A stretch of 64,000 nucleotides of DNA from Eutreptiella sp. 'Long Island Sound 2002' (GCA_964036045.1 OZ038387.1:16701420-16765419), one strand, 5' to 3'; shown: positions 9,494-22,295, counted from the stretch's first letter. A program made the numbers and translations. The notes: a model not told the origin generated them from the sequence alone.

Positions 9494-11260
9494 ATGTTCC
9501 AAGCTCATTCCCGTCATGTTTTTGATGATGTCCCGGGGTCCCTTCAACGCTTGCAACGGCAAATTGCCGTGGCAAAGGCTACCGAGCAGTCGCGTGCATC
9601 TGCCGCACGCTGTGGGGGTGGAGCGGAGGACTTACAAATTTTACAGGCGCAGCAGCAAGTGCAGCGGTTGAAGGGCCTCCTACAAGGGTTGGAGGCGAAG
9701 CATGCGTTCTTCGCGGCGTTAGACGGTGCAATGCTACAATTGATTGAAGAAGTCGAGAGGGGAGGAGTGGACCGTGTTGGGCATAGGCCTGATATTGTAA
9801 GGCCCGACAAGTGCAGTTGGGAGGAAGGCCTCGAGGAGCGGAAGGTTGGGGATGAGACTTGGAGTGCACCCGAGCGTTCGAGAGAAGGACAGCAAGAGTC
9901 AACTTGCAACAGTTGGCAGGGGCAAAGTGGGTTGAAAGTGTGTCAAGGTGAGAACCATGATGGTGTGGCAGAGGGATGGCGGCGCGGGTTGGAGGATCGG
10001 GGTTTTCAAGTGGAGCTTGGTGCCAGGCCGATAAATAGGCTCGAACAAGCGGCGAATGGTAGTGCCTCTGTCCTCCACCCTCAAGATGAGCTTGCGGAGC
10101 CCCCTTCAAGCAAACGGCAGCGGCTTGAGAGCCCTCCGCGAGATGCATCGATGGAGAAGCCGCCAGGCTCTGCAAAGTTCTGCGAGAATGGTTCAGAGAC
10201 CGGAGTCGGGAAACCGGAGGCGGATGTAGCCCCGCGCAGTGCCGTGGGCACTCGTGGGAGGAAGGACGGCAAGAAGGCATGGTGGGTCCACTTGCAAGAG
10301 ATGGATGATTGTGCCCCAACAGCATACAGTGGAGAAAGGGGCGGAGAAGCCCCTCTGCAGTCAGAACGCGTTGCCACCGGAGCTGACGGCGAGCCGCAGG
10401 TGCCCCCAGTTGAACCCAACATTTCCGTGCGGGGCAAGAAGCGGTTTCGGCGGCGTGTGGAGGAGGAGAAGGAGGAGGAGGCTGAGGCACGGGGGCAGAG
10501 GGGTCCGCCTCTCGTCGAATATGAACCCAGGCTGGCACCCGTCCCTGAACCCTGCTTAAGGCCAGGTGCTGCACCTGTACCAGAGACTGATCCCAGCCTC
10601 GGCCCCAAATCTGACACCGAGACTGATCTCTGCAGGGGCCTGTGTGCTGTAGCTCTTCACCAAACCTCCAAGAACTCTCCTGATTCTGCTGCCCAGCCCC
10701 AGGATCATCGCCGCGGGCCGGTCTCTACGCACCCACAGGGAGAGCCCAAGGTTCAAGGCCAAGTTGGAACGGCTGCTGGTCCAAGGGAAGAAGGTGACGC
10801 AAATGACTCCCATGTGTCCCTGTCAATCTACGGCTCTGATATGTCTGGAGGGACAGCGGTGCTGCCGTTTTCCCAGCCCTTGCCGGATGTGCAGTCCGAG
10901 TACAAGGCAGGGCCAGCCCCACGTTCAAGGTCAGATGAATGTGCAGGCACTCTGTCAGAACCCAGCAATGAGGCAACAGCTGCAACAACGCAGACCATGT
11001 CCGTCGCACAGGGTGTGTTGCAGCGGATGGCAGAATGGGAGCAGGAGTGGCCCACAACGTACTATGGGAATGTGGTTGAGAGACACTGGCAGAGCGTGAT
11101 ATGTGCCTGGGCCCAATTGGAAATGCAGCAGGTTTGTGCGAGCCACGGCCTCCATCCTAGAGACCAGTGCCCTGTCACTCTGCCCTCCATTCCGGTTGTC
11201 AGATATTGCTGCCCATCTAGCAACCTACAGAGGTGGCACGCATACACATTCCCCGCGTGA
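9494..11260 (+). CDS. Unrecognised nuclear-type protein, large exon
   Basis: An open frame of 588 codons, far longer than its surroundings. Residues about 17-90 are predicted coiled coil (LQRLQRQIAVAKA, then LQILQAQQQVQRLKGLLQGL). The middle is disordered and rich in Ser, Pro, Gly and Glu, with basic clusters that resemble nuclear signals (SSKRQR; GKKRFRRRVEEEKEEE). The last 80 residues regain order (QRMAEWEQEWPTTYYGNVVERHWQSVICAWAQ split over two helices). A plausible donor AG|GT occurs at 11,131/11,132 in phase 0, so the tail after residue 546 may be intron read-through. No family was recognised. A candidate later exon lies at 16,780-17,030. The start chosen is the first ATG of the frame; an upstream exon cannot be excluded. 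Confidence 0.6.
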   Translation: MFQAHSRHVFDDVPGSLQRLQRQIAVAKATEQSRASAARCGGGAEDLQILQAQQQVQRLKGLLQGLEAKHAFFAALDGAMLQLIEEVERGGVDRVGHRPDIVRPDKCSWEEGLEERKVGDETWSAPERSREGQQESTCNSWQGQSGLKVCQGENHDGVAEGWRRGLEDRGFQVELGARPINRLEQAANGSASVLHPQDELAEPPSSKRQRLESPPRDASMEKPPGSAKFCENGSETGVGKPEADVAPRSAVGTRGRKDGKKAWWVHLQEMDDCAPTAYSGERGGEAPLQSERVATGADGEPQVPPVEPNISVRGKKRFRRRVEEEKEEEAEARGQRGPPLVEYEPRLAPVPEPCLRPGAAPVPETDPSLGPKSDTETDLCRGLCAVALHQTSKNSPDSAAQPQDHRRGPVSTHPQGEPKVQGQVGTAAGPREEGDANDSHVSLSIYGSDMSGGTAVLPFSQPLPDVQSEYKAGPAPRSRSDECAGTLSEPSNEATAATTQTMSVAQGVLQRMAEWEQEWPTTYYGNVVERHWQSVICAWAQLEMQQVCASHGLHPRDQCPVTLPSIPVVRYCCPSSNLQRWHAYTFPA

Positions 11261-14186
11261 TGACACGTGGACGAGTGGTATTGAGTTGGTATGTGTTGGG
11301 ACTCCAAGGCGTGCTAACACCTGGCAATTGAAGCTCAGCCAGGAGCTGGCCCCCGAAGCGGTGCTCAGGGGCCACATCTGTTCAGTGTGTTTGCTGGGAC
11401 AAATGCCCGGATGTGACCAGCTTCTGTAAGGTGGTCAGTGCGCGTTGCCGCATCCATCCCACCTATTGCAGAGAAAGTTTGAAGCCTTGGAATTTGGCTT
11501 CACGTCCACGGGTGGGGGGCATTTCTTCAGAATCCAGTGCGAGTCCAGGAAAGTCAACGCGCACGCTTTACTGGGCCACTGCAATGGGTGAAGACATCCG
11601 GTCACTGCACTGCCTGCAGCCATCGCAGCTAATCTGAATGAAATGGAACGGAATGGTGGGCTGCAAGTTTCTGCGCTGTCAGAATGACTACAAGCGTTGA
11701 TGGGGGGTCAATAGAAAAGCACTGGCCTTTCCTGAATTCAGTGGCAAGACTCTGTGTGCGTATGTGCGTGTGTCATGGTCCAAACATTCCATCATGACGG
11801 AAACTATCTAAAAGACTTCCGCCTCCGCCTTTTTCTAGATATCGGAATCCCTCACAGGTCCATCGCTTACTGCCGTTGGGTGCTGACTGGACTTGATTGG
11901 GTAGACCTGTGTCTTGCTCGTGGATATTTTTATCCTAAAGTGGGAAATGGGCGGGTGGCTGAGGCACCTGATTCCTTCACTGAGTAGTACCTGCCACATT
12001 GTCTGCTCCCCATCAAGATGACGTGGTAGGCACCACAAAGGCCCCCTTGGGCGTTGATAATTGAACACACACATGCGCAGGAGAGTGTCGGATTGGGTGC
12101 TCCTCAGAGATTATTGAGGTTAGGGACTGCCGCCAACATGAAGCAAACTCCTTTATCAAAGGCTCCAACAAACACTCCAGCAAGGGGAGGAGGTGGACGT
12201 GATATGTGGGGCCTGGTGCACTGAGAGCAGCGGCTTGCACAACTATGAACCTCTAGAGGGCTGGCCTCCCTAGCCCCAAATTATGGGGGAAATTGTACGC
12301 ACACCACTCCAGTCAAGAGCACTTAGACTCCATTTAAGCACCTGTTTTTTTGAGGCAAAGACTTTGCCCAGATGCTTTAGATATGCTGTAGCCCTCTAGT
12401 CTTTGGAAGTTGGACTTCTAATTTCTCGCTTCTTGCCTCGATTGGTGGGTGGTTGCATTGCTAAACCTTATTCCAAAGGGTCTGGCGACCGTTGATGACC
12501 TCAGACCATTGATTGGCTTTACAACATTTCTGCCTCAAGTGGCTAGGAGCCACAATCGCCTGGCAAAACTGACGTTTTGTGGTGTATTTGGCACCAGTAC
12601 AACAGAAGGGAGAATTTTTAGTGCGTGTTGGATCAGCATGATGAGCATCATGCCCTGATGAGTTCCCATTTGGTTTGTTTGCTTGCGCAACCCGTTGTCA
12701 CAAGATCAGATGCTTTTGACAAGTCAATTGGAGTGAAACCCCTTCTTTCATCTGTTCCTAAGCCCCCCAAGTATCAGACCAACAAACGAAGCATCTATTC
12801 TGAGGGGGTACAGCGGCCCCGGATGGCCGGCTGACCTAGGCTACAGATGTATCAACTCGCCCAGGGTCTGCTTGACGTAGAGGGCAGATGCAGGGGCAAA
12901 TCGTTACCCAGTTCAATCGTAGACAGAACCACATTGTTTGTTGTGCTCCTAAGGCGCCGAGGGATTGACCCGAGGACTGCATGCGGGGGCTGCTGAACAT
13001 CTTGCCCCTCTTCGTTGCAGAAAGGCGCCCAGTGCTGCGTCTGAACATGTCTTTGTTTTGGCGCTGCACCTGACGAGACCTAGTACACTCGGGCTGCTTT
13101 GTGACAGTGCCTGTTTGTCGCATATCACGTGTGTGTGTGTGGTTCTGTGTGTGTGTGTGTGTGTTGGTGTGTTGCCTGTTTGTTGTGCACATTGTTGTGC
13201 AAGACTTGGTGCTGGTCACTGTCTCCTTGACGTTCATAAAACGATCAAATACTTAGTGGTAAAGATTGGCAATCTTTCAACAACTGTAGCTTGCGCTCCT
13301 CCTCCACACAAAGCATAAGCACAGGCCACCTGCATGCAAAAATGTGACTTGGCCGTGGGTGTAGATTTTGCCTGTCCTGCAGTGCCTTCCCGAGTAGTGT
13401 TCCCCAGAGCCAGGCCTATGCTGTCCATATGCTCAGGGCTGGGACCCCTTCAAGCATTGTGCCAGTGGCGCTTCGACCCCAAGCCCATCTCTGCCTCAAA
13501 CTGGGTTTATGACTGCCGCACAGGCCATAGCCCAATGCGCCCCTCTCCCAATCCGGACCATGCAGTGGGTTGCATATTGCAACCAGAACACGATGGGCGG
13601 AGGGTTCACTTCTGAACTCCCTCCCCGTGACGGCTGCCACAGCCACAGCCCCAGCTCCAGCCCCAGCCCACAAAGTTCCAGAGGGGAGCACTCGCTGCCT
13701 GGAAGAGATGGCAACCCTGCTGCGGCCCAGGCCTCACCCCTATTCGCTGCGCTGCAGCATTCAGCTGTGGTGGGGACGCATGCTCATGAAGTGGAAGCAG
13801 GAGATGCATCTGTACGTCCTCAGCATGAGACCAGAGTGGCTCAGGATGCAGAAGTGAGAACTGGGCCCCCCGCAGAGAGCAGGGCCCGTCGCGATGTCAC
13901 GGCATTGGGGATTCCTGAACCACCGGCTCCGCAGACCGAAGGTTTGTTTGGTTGCCCAGCAGAGATGTTTCGTGCTGCTTGGGGCCATGCATGCACAACA
14001 TTCACAGCATTCACAGCATTCACAGCATTCACGTCCCTGCCCCTAAATCACCTTGTCCCCCCTCACCACCCGTTCCCTCACACTGCAGCCCCTAGGGGAG
14101 CGTTAGCGCGCCGGGCGCACGCTGGGCATCTTTTTTGACCCATGCCCCACCGGTGACCTTTTCGGGGGTGCACTAACGGCAGTGCA

Positions 14187-14240
14187 ACTATTTGGACGTC
14201 TAGCCGTCCTGGAACCCCATACTTTGTGATACTATGGGCA
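14187..14240. repeat. Dispersed repeat family A (copy 1)
   Basis: GTGCAACTATTTGGACGTCT and following bases recur at 48,458-48,510 with about 85 percent identity by eye, and a shorter relative occurs near 60,645. The neighbouring GCGCGCCGGGCGCACGC-type sequence (14,100-14,125; 14,530-14,550) also has a counterpart near 48,675. Confidence 0.6.
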
Positions 14241-15124
14241 TTATTGTTGTTTGAAAACGGGTATTTTTTTGATGCTTCTCTCACATTTTCACAGACTCCA
14301 TGCCCATCAGTTCCATTGGCGGGATATGGAGTACTGACCTGTGGAATCCTAAGTATGCGTCGTATGTTTATATGGTGACTGTTGCCGTCGATATGTTGGC
14401 AATATTGCTATTGCCTTATTATGCAACGTGCTTTGTAGGGAAGGTGTGCAGTGCAACGTGGTCTACTTGGGGGGCCTTCTCCATGAGAGGGTAAATCTGG
14501 GGCTGAAGTTGGGATAGTTAATAGAAAATTAGTGCGCCAGGCGCGCGCCGGGCAAACGTTCCCCCCCTGCTCCTTGCACCTGCCCCAGCTACCACATCCC
14601 TGTACAGCTCATGCCCCTCACCTTTCACGGAGCACTCTGCTCTTGACCCCAGCTCATGCTCTCACACAAAAGACTCTCATTGTCACAAAATGAGGTGGGC
14701 TTGGTGCTACATAGCTCCCCATGGGGTTCTATGTACTCCCATGGTCAAAATCATGACCCAATCCTGGTCCAAGGGTCCGGGGAGGTTGTCAGGGGTTGCT
14801 GGAAAAAAGTCGATTTCTTCAGCCAACCCATGCTGGCCTGAGAAGGGCCCAGTCCTCACCAGTGCAACCGCAGAGGGGGCCCAATCTCCCATACCCAGAG
14901 ATGAACCCAGGCATACACCCAGGACCCCCACCATTGGTCACGGGGTCCACGGAGAAGGAAAAAGTTCCACGGGACATGGGTCTGGATCGAGGCATAGTGG
15001 CCGCAATAGGCCACCCAAGTTTTGACCCCCCCCCCCCCCAACAAACAACCGGCATCCATTGCGGGAGGGGCTGTGTCAAGGGTCAAAGTCGAAAGGTTCG
15101 TCAGGGGATAATGTCATCTCCCAA

Positions 15125-15285
15125 AATTACAAGGGGCTAAACCAATTTCATTCATTCCAATTTCATACATTGGGGTATGCTACGTGACCCTCCCCCCCAA
15201 AAAAAACAATGGGGGCACACGGCATTCGCGGCTGCGCTTGATCTAACAACCTCTCTTCGAGGTGATTTAGGGGCCACTAGTTCGG
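15125..15285 (-). repeat. Dispersed repeat family B (copy 1, inverted)
   Basis: Shares, in reverse complement, the landmarks of copies at 50,430-50,565 and 50,650-50,815: TTACAAGGGG at one end, ACATTGGGGTATGCTA in the middle, a run of C or A, and GATCTAACAACCTCT with CGAGGTGATT at the other end. Size about 150 bases, with no coding capacity. It could be a SINE- or MITE-like family. Confidence 0.7.
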
Positions 15286-16044
15286 CAAATGTCAAAAGCA
15301 AATGTCCATGTGCGTTGTGCCTCTCCTCTGATGCAGATATGCCCTCTCCCTTCAATGCACGACCTCAGATCAGTCTGCATACGGGTCGACCAAACGCTGA
15401 TGGGCTGACACCCGCATTTCATTCAGATACTAACGAACAAAAAACGGTCGGACGGGATCTTGTTGAACCGGGGGGGGGGGGCTTGAGGTTGTGGAGTGAG
15501 GGCCAGGAGGGGGTGCAAAGGTGCCGTGGAGCGGCTGTGAAGCACGGTCTGTAATGTGAGGGTCCACATTGTGTGCACTGTACTATGAAGGGGAGCAGAC
15601 GACTTTTATGGTCCAAGACGCTCATGCGCAAGAGGGGTGTCAGAAGGGTTAAGGGAGATCCTTACCCAGCCCCGTGACCTCCCATGCCCCCCCCCCCCCC
15701 GCCCTGTGAAACACGGCGTGTGAGAGAGACTGTACTATGAAAGGAGCCTTAGCCTTTTGTGCTCAGGGGTTGCACGGTCGTGCCCTCTTGGTCCTAAGTT
15801 GCCAGCGTATTATGAGGGGAGGGGGGGCCACAACCCTAAAGACTGTAAATGGCCTGTGAAATGAGGCGCAAGGGCTGTGGTATGAGAGTCATGGAGCACC
15901 AATTAGGCCCATGTATTGGTGTCCATTGGTCCCAAAAAAGGCCGTTTTGGGCTGTTTTGGGCTGGTGAGCTGGTACGTACGGAGCTGGCACCTCATTCCT
16001 CAATTTTTCACCCGAAATAGCTCAAAGATCAAAGGCCAAGTTTT

Positions 16045-16450
16045 TTCAGACCGATTTTTTGGATATTCTGACCACCTACAATGAACAAATATCACATGTA
16101 CAGCATGTTTTAGGCCTTTGTTGTGTGTTCTTCACCTCATTTTGCCATTGGGTGGGTGCCTGGGTGGGTCGGTGGGGGCTTCCCCAGGGACTGGTACACG
16201 ATGTTGTGTATTTTTTCATCCCAAACAGCACAACAATCAAACATTCCCGGACCATTTTCTTTTTCTTGACCGATGATGATCAAATATCACGTGAACCCAC
16301 ATTTGGCCATTGGGTGGTGGGGGCTTCCTAAGGGACTGGTGCACAACCTGCTTGTGACCGATTTTCTTTTGATATTTTGACCGCCCATAATGATCAAACA
16401 TCATATGTACAGCATGTTTAAGGCTGTCTTTATACCTTTTCACCAGTGCC
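16045..16450. repeat. Three-copy imperfect tandem repeat
   Basis: The order GACCGATTTT, a short AT-rich stretch, AATGAWCAAAYATCACATG, TACAGCATGTTTWAGGC and ATTGGGTGG...GGGGGCTTCC recurs starting at about 16,045, 16,238 and 16,355, with deletions between copies. No ORF of note. Confidence 0.6.
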
Positions 16451-16779
16451 CATTCTGGAAAAAAATTGACTTCGAATTTTTTTATGGTAAAAAAGCGAGG
16501 CATCCAATTGATCACCCACAGTGTTCCATGTTCCTAAGTGTTCTCCACCCCTCTTTGAGGTGCCCTGCCGAAGGCAATAGAAGTTGCTGGCATTTAATGT
16601 GGGGCTGGATCATGCATGCCAGAATTGTTTCTGCTGATCACAACACTGTGCCTCGGGGTGCAACCCATTTTTACGCAGGTGGGATGGATAGGGACCGTGA
16701 ATTTGTCCGCATTCAGCTTGCAACCTGTGGCGAAATGCCTGCTTGTCGCGCTTAAGCACGACCATATCCTCTTGTGCAG

Positions 16780-17030
16780 GTTGCCAGATTGTTCCGGGGT
16801 TGCAGCAAAGGAATACAGCTTTTGTCTTGACCCGGGTGATACTGCCTCGTGTGGCCGCCCTTGCAGAGCAGCACCTGCAGCAGCTGGGGCCCGGTGACAA
16901 CAAGGCTCTTGAGAGGCAGCTACAGGACATTTTAGATTTCAGTGCCCTTTTTGTGCCGGCTTCAGAGCCCGCGATGCAACGCCTTCAGAGCCTTCAGGGT
17001 GCTGCAGAAAACACGATTTTTTTTGCCTAA
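16780..17030 (+). CDS. Candidate exon, helical protein of unknown function
   Basis: A frame opens behind a pyrimidine-rich acceptor (CCTCTTGTGCAG at 16,768-16,779; phase 1). It encodes an amphipathic helical segment of about 83 residues (TRVILPRVAALAEQHLQQLG, then ALERQLQDILDFSALFVPAS) before a TAA at 17,028. A GGGTGC donor-like site near 17,000 might instead end the exon earlier. Codon-position bias and regular helix heptads favour real coding. It may be the last exon of the gene starting near 9,494 or of a separate gene. No family recognised. Confidence 0.4.
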
Positions 17031-20000
17031 TAAGGGTTTGGGTTGGGGACAGGTTCGTGGCATCCCTTTGGGATGACCGATGTACATCTCCAGCCATTGC
17101 CTGAGCATTTGTTACAGTGCCCTTTACACACTGGGGAGCAGAGGGAACCGGTTGACATTGCAGCAAATACCAATATCTCCAGCACAAAAAGAAGCCTCAG
17201 AATCCGTGACAGAATAGCAGTATGGCTGTCTTCATGAGTGTATCAATGTTAAATCACTCGCATCCAGATCAGCAGTCAAAGGGGACAGCCAAACGAGAGT
17301 GATGATGCAGAGATTTTGCGAAGGAGTACTGAAGGCACAACTCGCCACCGTGTGGAAAGGGGGCAAGCGTTTCAGAAGTGTCCAACAACGCTGGATGTGA
17401 CCCTGAAACACCGCTCTGCACTGGGTAAATAAGGTCTTGGTGTGAATGAATTGGCTTCGAAGGTGCAGTCGCAGTGACGTTGCACCCCATCCCCCTTCAG
17501 CAGGAGTTCAGGGAATGGCAGTGTGATGGACGATGACCGATTCCTCTTCCAAATGGAATCGTCTGCTTCCCAGGACCCCCCCCCCCCAATCTTACTTGGC
17601 ATTTATGCCAACCCCCCCCTTCCCCACCACCTATTTCACGTGACACAACTGATCCCTGGAGCAGACAAGATACACAAGAACCCAAAGTGCGCGGACGAAG
17701 CACACAGGGCTGCTGTATGAATGACGTGAGGCCGTCTTCCCTGAGTGATACCGGCCCTCCCTCCAAGTCTTCCCAATCTCAAGGGCGCCCAACCCGCCAC
17801 AACCCAATGCGAACCCGAGTTGACCATTCTACGGTAGTGTCGTGGCGCCATAACACGGCAACATTATTTGATTATTGTTCGTGGCCATGGGCGTAGTGAA
17901 TCGCTGAACTCCATTTAGGCCTACAGCCTTGACATCGGAGTCTGGCAGGCGATGCCGCGTATACTGCATGCCCTGTAGACCTCAGGAGCAATTATATGCG
18001 ACGGCAGGCTTATTGTGTATGACAGTGGTAGTCATAATGGTTGAAACAGTGGGACAACCTGATGCTGCACAGCGATGGAAGTTGTTCATTGTGCTGAGAA
18101 TGCTTTACTTGGAGTTGTAGTGTCTCTACCCCGACGGTTGATCTTGACCGAGTCCAGGGCATCTGTACAAGTGCACACAAACAGTGCTGCTGTTGCGAAA
18201 CAGGTCACCAACGCGATCTTTTCCAGTTTCAAGGCGGATTGACTGAATGACAGGGGTCGGTGGTGTACAACTCTGCACGGAAAGCGCGGTCCGCACTTTT
18301 CCTTCATTCCAACGCAGCCCTGTGCGGGTTTGTCCGGGAGTGCTGGGCATCACGGCAGCCACACGGGAGCTGGTGGCTCATGCACCTTTTTCATGTTTCG
18401 CGGCCTCCAGCTCCACCTGAGGCTCATCCAAAGCTACAACCACAACCACACCCAATAGGCCAAAGCAGCCGAAGATGCAGCCATGCGCGCCCCAGGGACA
18501 CTGGAAAGTGGATGTGAAGTCCCATGAAAGTGTCAAAGAGGCCGCAAATCCAAAGGGTACTCCTACTAAACCACCAAAGGCATGTAGCCTCCACCCCCTT
18601 TTGTCATCCCCCACCCCATGCCGTCCCCCCAGGGAGGAGAGGGACCGTCGTTGTGACACAAACAAAAGTTGCGTGCTGGGGTGGTTGGAGGCACGAACTG
18701 AGTTATGGCACATGGTCAGCCAGCTGAACGCATGCATGCCTTTCCTCTCCTTTGCCATTGTGTGTGACAGCAGCTTAGTGCCAATTTTCGCTGATTTTTA
18801 GCAATTATTGCCAAATTTTTGCGCACCAATGTTCGTGTCGGGTGATGCTGCCGCCTGCCATCTGGGGGGGGGAACGTCATTTGGCAAAGTTCCCTGGGGG
18901 ATAGCAGGGGACTGCTACACGCCGGGTCGGGGATGACAAGGGGCGTGGGGTGGGGGCTACCGGCGCTTGACATCCCGCTTGCTGAAGCGGGTGCCAGATT
19001 TCGTACAACAGATTTTTTCTGCAAACATTCATGACAATGTTATATGATGACCGTGTGTTATGCTACATTTCGGGGATTTGGTGCGAGGGGGGGAAGGGGG
19101 CTACCCCTGACCCCACCAGCCCCCAGCAAGCAAAGCCCTGGTGCCACACTCCTGTGGACAGCTGCTTTGGTTGGACGACGTAGAGAACGGAACCGGAGGG
19201 TGAGAAAGCCGTGTGGTGCAACCGTATCCCTGAAGCACTATGGGATGCCCCCTGGACCTCACTTCCAACGCCCTTTTCTGTGCAACGCACCGTAGAAGGC
19301 CATTGTGGAGCCGAGCTCAACAGAGAGTAAGTAGGACAATCGGCCGCGCGGGCCGCGTAGCACCCTCAAGGCCAGGAAAGCGGACCAGCGAATCAGCCTG
19401 GTACCAGTTTGCGAGAAGGATTTTCTGCACTGTGGACGGCTCATGCAAGTTGAACATGGTGTTGCATGTGTTTGAAGTAGTTTGGTGCATATTCTGTTCA
19501 TCCGAGACGCGCCAAGAAGAAACGTTATCAATTGCCACTGAATTTCACGGTTTCCAAGCCCCGACCCAGAGCCCCCCCCCCCTCCCCCGCTGCGAGGCAG
19601 GCATTGCACAGGCAAGGGAGTCTTGCGTGGAGAGCACACAAATCACAGAGTCAGGTCCAGTTATTGTCTTCTCACACAGATTCAGTTCATGGGAAAGGCG
19701 AAGGTGGTGATTCCAGGTGGGCTCCGGCAGCAAGAGGGCCTGATGCACACCAGTGTTGATGGCCCCACCTACTCATTACCTGACAGGCTGAGCACTGTAG
19801 CCTGGGTGAGTGGAGGGTGCTCTTTCGTCTCGCGGCCCTAAGACGGCATCCTTTTACCACAACAGACCCCCAGTACCTATGGCCGAGGCAGAGCTAACGG
19901 CGTCCAGTCTATGCTAGCGATTTTCCCGCAGTCTAGGCCAAGAGGCCGGCAAGGGCCGGGCCAAAGCTCCTCCTCCTCCTCCTCCCCCCAACATGTCTGG

Positions 20001-20834
20001 CATGGGGTCAGGACCATAGGGGTTCCCTGAAAACCTCCCCCCCCCCCTGGAAGTGAGAATCATGACCCCGGCGGAGGTTCGTAAGGGTTAGAGGCGAGGT
20101 GGTTGCTGACTACAGGCGGCTTTGCCTGTGTCTCTCCTCTGCAGTGGATTCTTTCAGGCCCTTCGTGCTCGCTGGAAGGGGTTCGTATGTTTGATGCCCA
20201 TGTGACAAGACCATGTGTCCATGTTTGTATCATGTTAGGAACCGCCCTGATCTCCTTCGTCCCGTTCGTTGCTGAAAAGCACCAACCACCGCCCGCTGGC
20301 CTCCACGGTGAAGGCAGGAGGGTGCTGCCGGGTCAACAAATTTCAGCAAGGAATTGGAATGTGAACAAACACTTGTCAACCACCGCCTGACACTCATCTA
20401 CAACCACCCAACAGCCGCCGGAAACCGCAACACTCCCCTACTACACCAAGACTCGGCAGGCAACGTGGGCATTGGCCAAGAAAAAGGGACGCCTGTGTTC
20501 CCTATACTTGGCCACAATGCATACACTCGGCTTGTGTGAAAAGCAACAAAAAAATCGTCTGCAGGCGCTTAGCACTCACCGCCACTCGCCACTCCACGGT
20601 TCGCCTTCGATGCCGACACTGGCCAACAATTCCTACATTGAGCTCTAGCAGCACAGGGCACACGGTGCATGATATTTTAGACATGCAGTGTCTCAGTTTT
20701 GTGTTTGTTTATTGTGCAATGGGCTGCCTGGTCCCGGTTTTTCAGATTGCTGAAACTGCCGAAAGCAGGCCCGTTCACCGTATTTCGAACGTTGTCTGTG
20801 GTGTCGCTGGTACTACGGAGCACGTGAATGGTCC
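17031..20834. other. Intergenic stretch, no supported gene
   Basis: Short ORFs on both strands overlap one another and lack domain signals. C-rich homopolymer runs (17,578, 19,577, 20,038), a CTC/TCC triplet run near 19,970-19,990 and ordinary mixed sequence are present. It should contain the promoter of the gene starting at or before 20,835, but no motif can be named. Confidence 0.5.
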
Positions 20835-21285
20835 ATGGCACCCCCTCTGAAGGGGATTGATAGGGCGGTGCTTGAACTCGGACGAAGGTTGCGGCCAAAT
20901 TCGGTACCGATTGCCGCTTTGGCCTCGGTATCCTCAGACCCTGTCCTTCTGTCTTCTTCAAGGTCATGTCCGACGCTGCGAGCTGAGATTGGCCGGGACC
21001 TCGGCCACGCTATGGCCCACGGTGGTGGGCCCACGGGTGCCCAGGGCATGCTCAGCCCGAGTCCCGACGCTGCCTCCGATGCCTCGACCCCAGATCAGGC
21101 CCTTTACTTGCAGCAATGCGAGGCGCAATGCTGCAGCCCACTTGCCACCGTCATGCAGCAGCTGGGCACCCGGGCAGCACATCTGGACCTCAGCAATACC
21201 CCCCTGGACGTCGCGCAGCTGCAGTGTCTGTTGCCAGTGCTGCAGCAGACGCAGCATTTGCAGGCCCTGGAGTTGTGCAATGCAG
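20835..21285 (+). CDS. LRR-WD40-coiled-coil protein, exon 1
   Basis: Start chosen at the ATG in CCATGGC; the frame is open back to a stop at 20,751, so an earlier exon or start is possible. The first 90 residues are Ala/Ser/Pro-rich without domain signal. The leucine-rich-repeat section begins near residue 100 (HLDLSNTPLDVAQLQCLL, then LQALELCNAG). The donor is GCAG|GTCCCC at 21,285/21,286, phase 1. Joining to exon 2 restores a regular LRR (LELCNAGITNALCTTLAEGL), which is the main evidence for this junction. Without splicing the frame ends within a dozen codons. Confidence 0.65.
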
Positions 21286-22295
21286 GTCCCCCCTCCTTCC
21301 TGCCTGTCTTCTGATTTCGCTCTGTTCCCAATGTCACGACTTCTCTCCCTGGCGCACGCAGCCTTCGATTTAGGCCCTGCCAGAGCCGGCGCTGCCAAGG
21401 TGGCGCTGGTGATGCCGACAGACGTACTGGTCTCGGTTGTTGCGGGTTCTTGTTGCATATTTTGGTAGAGACTGCCCTGGGTCCGTGCCGAACGCCGTCG
21501 GTTGCCCTTCAACTGCCGCGAGCCTCCGGTCGGTGAAGACATGATTCCTGCGCCCCTGGCCCCAGGTCCGAATTCTTCGAAGGGTTCGATCGCTCGACCG
21601 GCGTCGGGAGTAAAGTCGCGGCCTCCGAACTCTCCTGAAGACCCTGTGGTCGAGAGGTCACACCCCGGGTTTGACACCGATTGGGTGGAACAGGCGAGTC
21701 GTTCCCCCATCTTTTTCTGAACAATGGCAGGAGCCACAAAACTGACAGAATCAACACATCACAGAAACACAGCGCAGTGTAACAGGGGTCACGGGGCGGT
21801 TGGGTGCTTCTTGTGGAGCACGTTACGTCCGTCGCGTTGGCAAGCGGTCTCGAGTGCACGAGGCCATCCAGTGGGACGGATCTGCTGTCGCAGCCCAGCC
21901 CGTCCCGTCGTGCTTGTTGGCAACGGACGACGTGCGCCAACGGGTTTGTCGCGCCAGAATTTATAGATTCGGATTCTTCTAGACAGGGAATATCCTCCCC
22001 CCTCGGCATTTGACTTAGCCATAGGTGTAATAGCTTGCACATTTACTGAACTACCCCTCTCCCTTTGCCTTTTGCCCCCCCCCCCCCCTTGCCGAGCTGG
22101 GGGTAGTGCCGGGCCCCCGAGCCCACGCCTCAAAGCCACAGTCGTGTTTCAGAGACAATGCGGTCACTTAGAACGGGAGTGAAGGCTTCGTGAAGAACGA
22201 GTGTAAGGGAGAGGGATGATAGGGCAGCCGGCTACTCATTCCTCCATCGCCCATACGCCGCAGCAATTCGCCCCAGCCGCGACATACGGTTTCAG
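21286..22295 (+). other. Intron 1 of the LRR-WD40-coiled-coil gene
   Basis: 1,010 bases, GT...AG, phase 1. Both junctions read CAG|GT (donor GCAG|GTCCCC, acceptor TTTCAG|GTATC), giving a five-base direct repeat. It includes a C run near 22,076-22,088. No internal gene seen; ORFs on the minus strand here are antisense shadows. Confidence 0.7.

Larger units (their letters stand above)
11261..16779. other. Long non-coding or intronic stretch with repeats
   Basis: No firmly supported gene. A Pro/Ser/Ala-rich open frame at about 13,509-14,000 (+) has exon-like composition similar to the 9,494 ORF and could be a middle exon; it ends in a nine-base TTCACAGCA repeat (13,998-14,030). A GT microsatellite lies at about 13,128-13,163. 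C/G homopolymer runs occur near 15,030, 15,470 and 15,690. If the exons at 9,494 and 16,780 belong to one gene, this stretch is mostly its introns. Confidence 0.4.

Noticed and set aside
9579-10574. 331-codon minus-strand ORF
   Set aside because: Antisense to the 9,494 exon; the plus frame has a coiled coil and basic clusters, the minus frame only His/Pro-rich low-complexity sequence.
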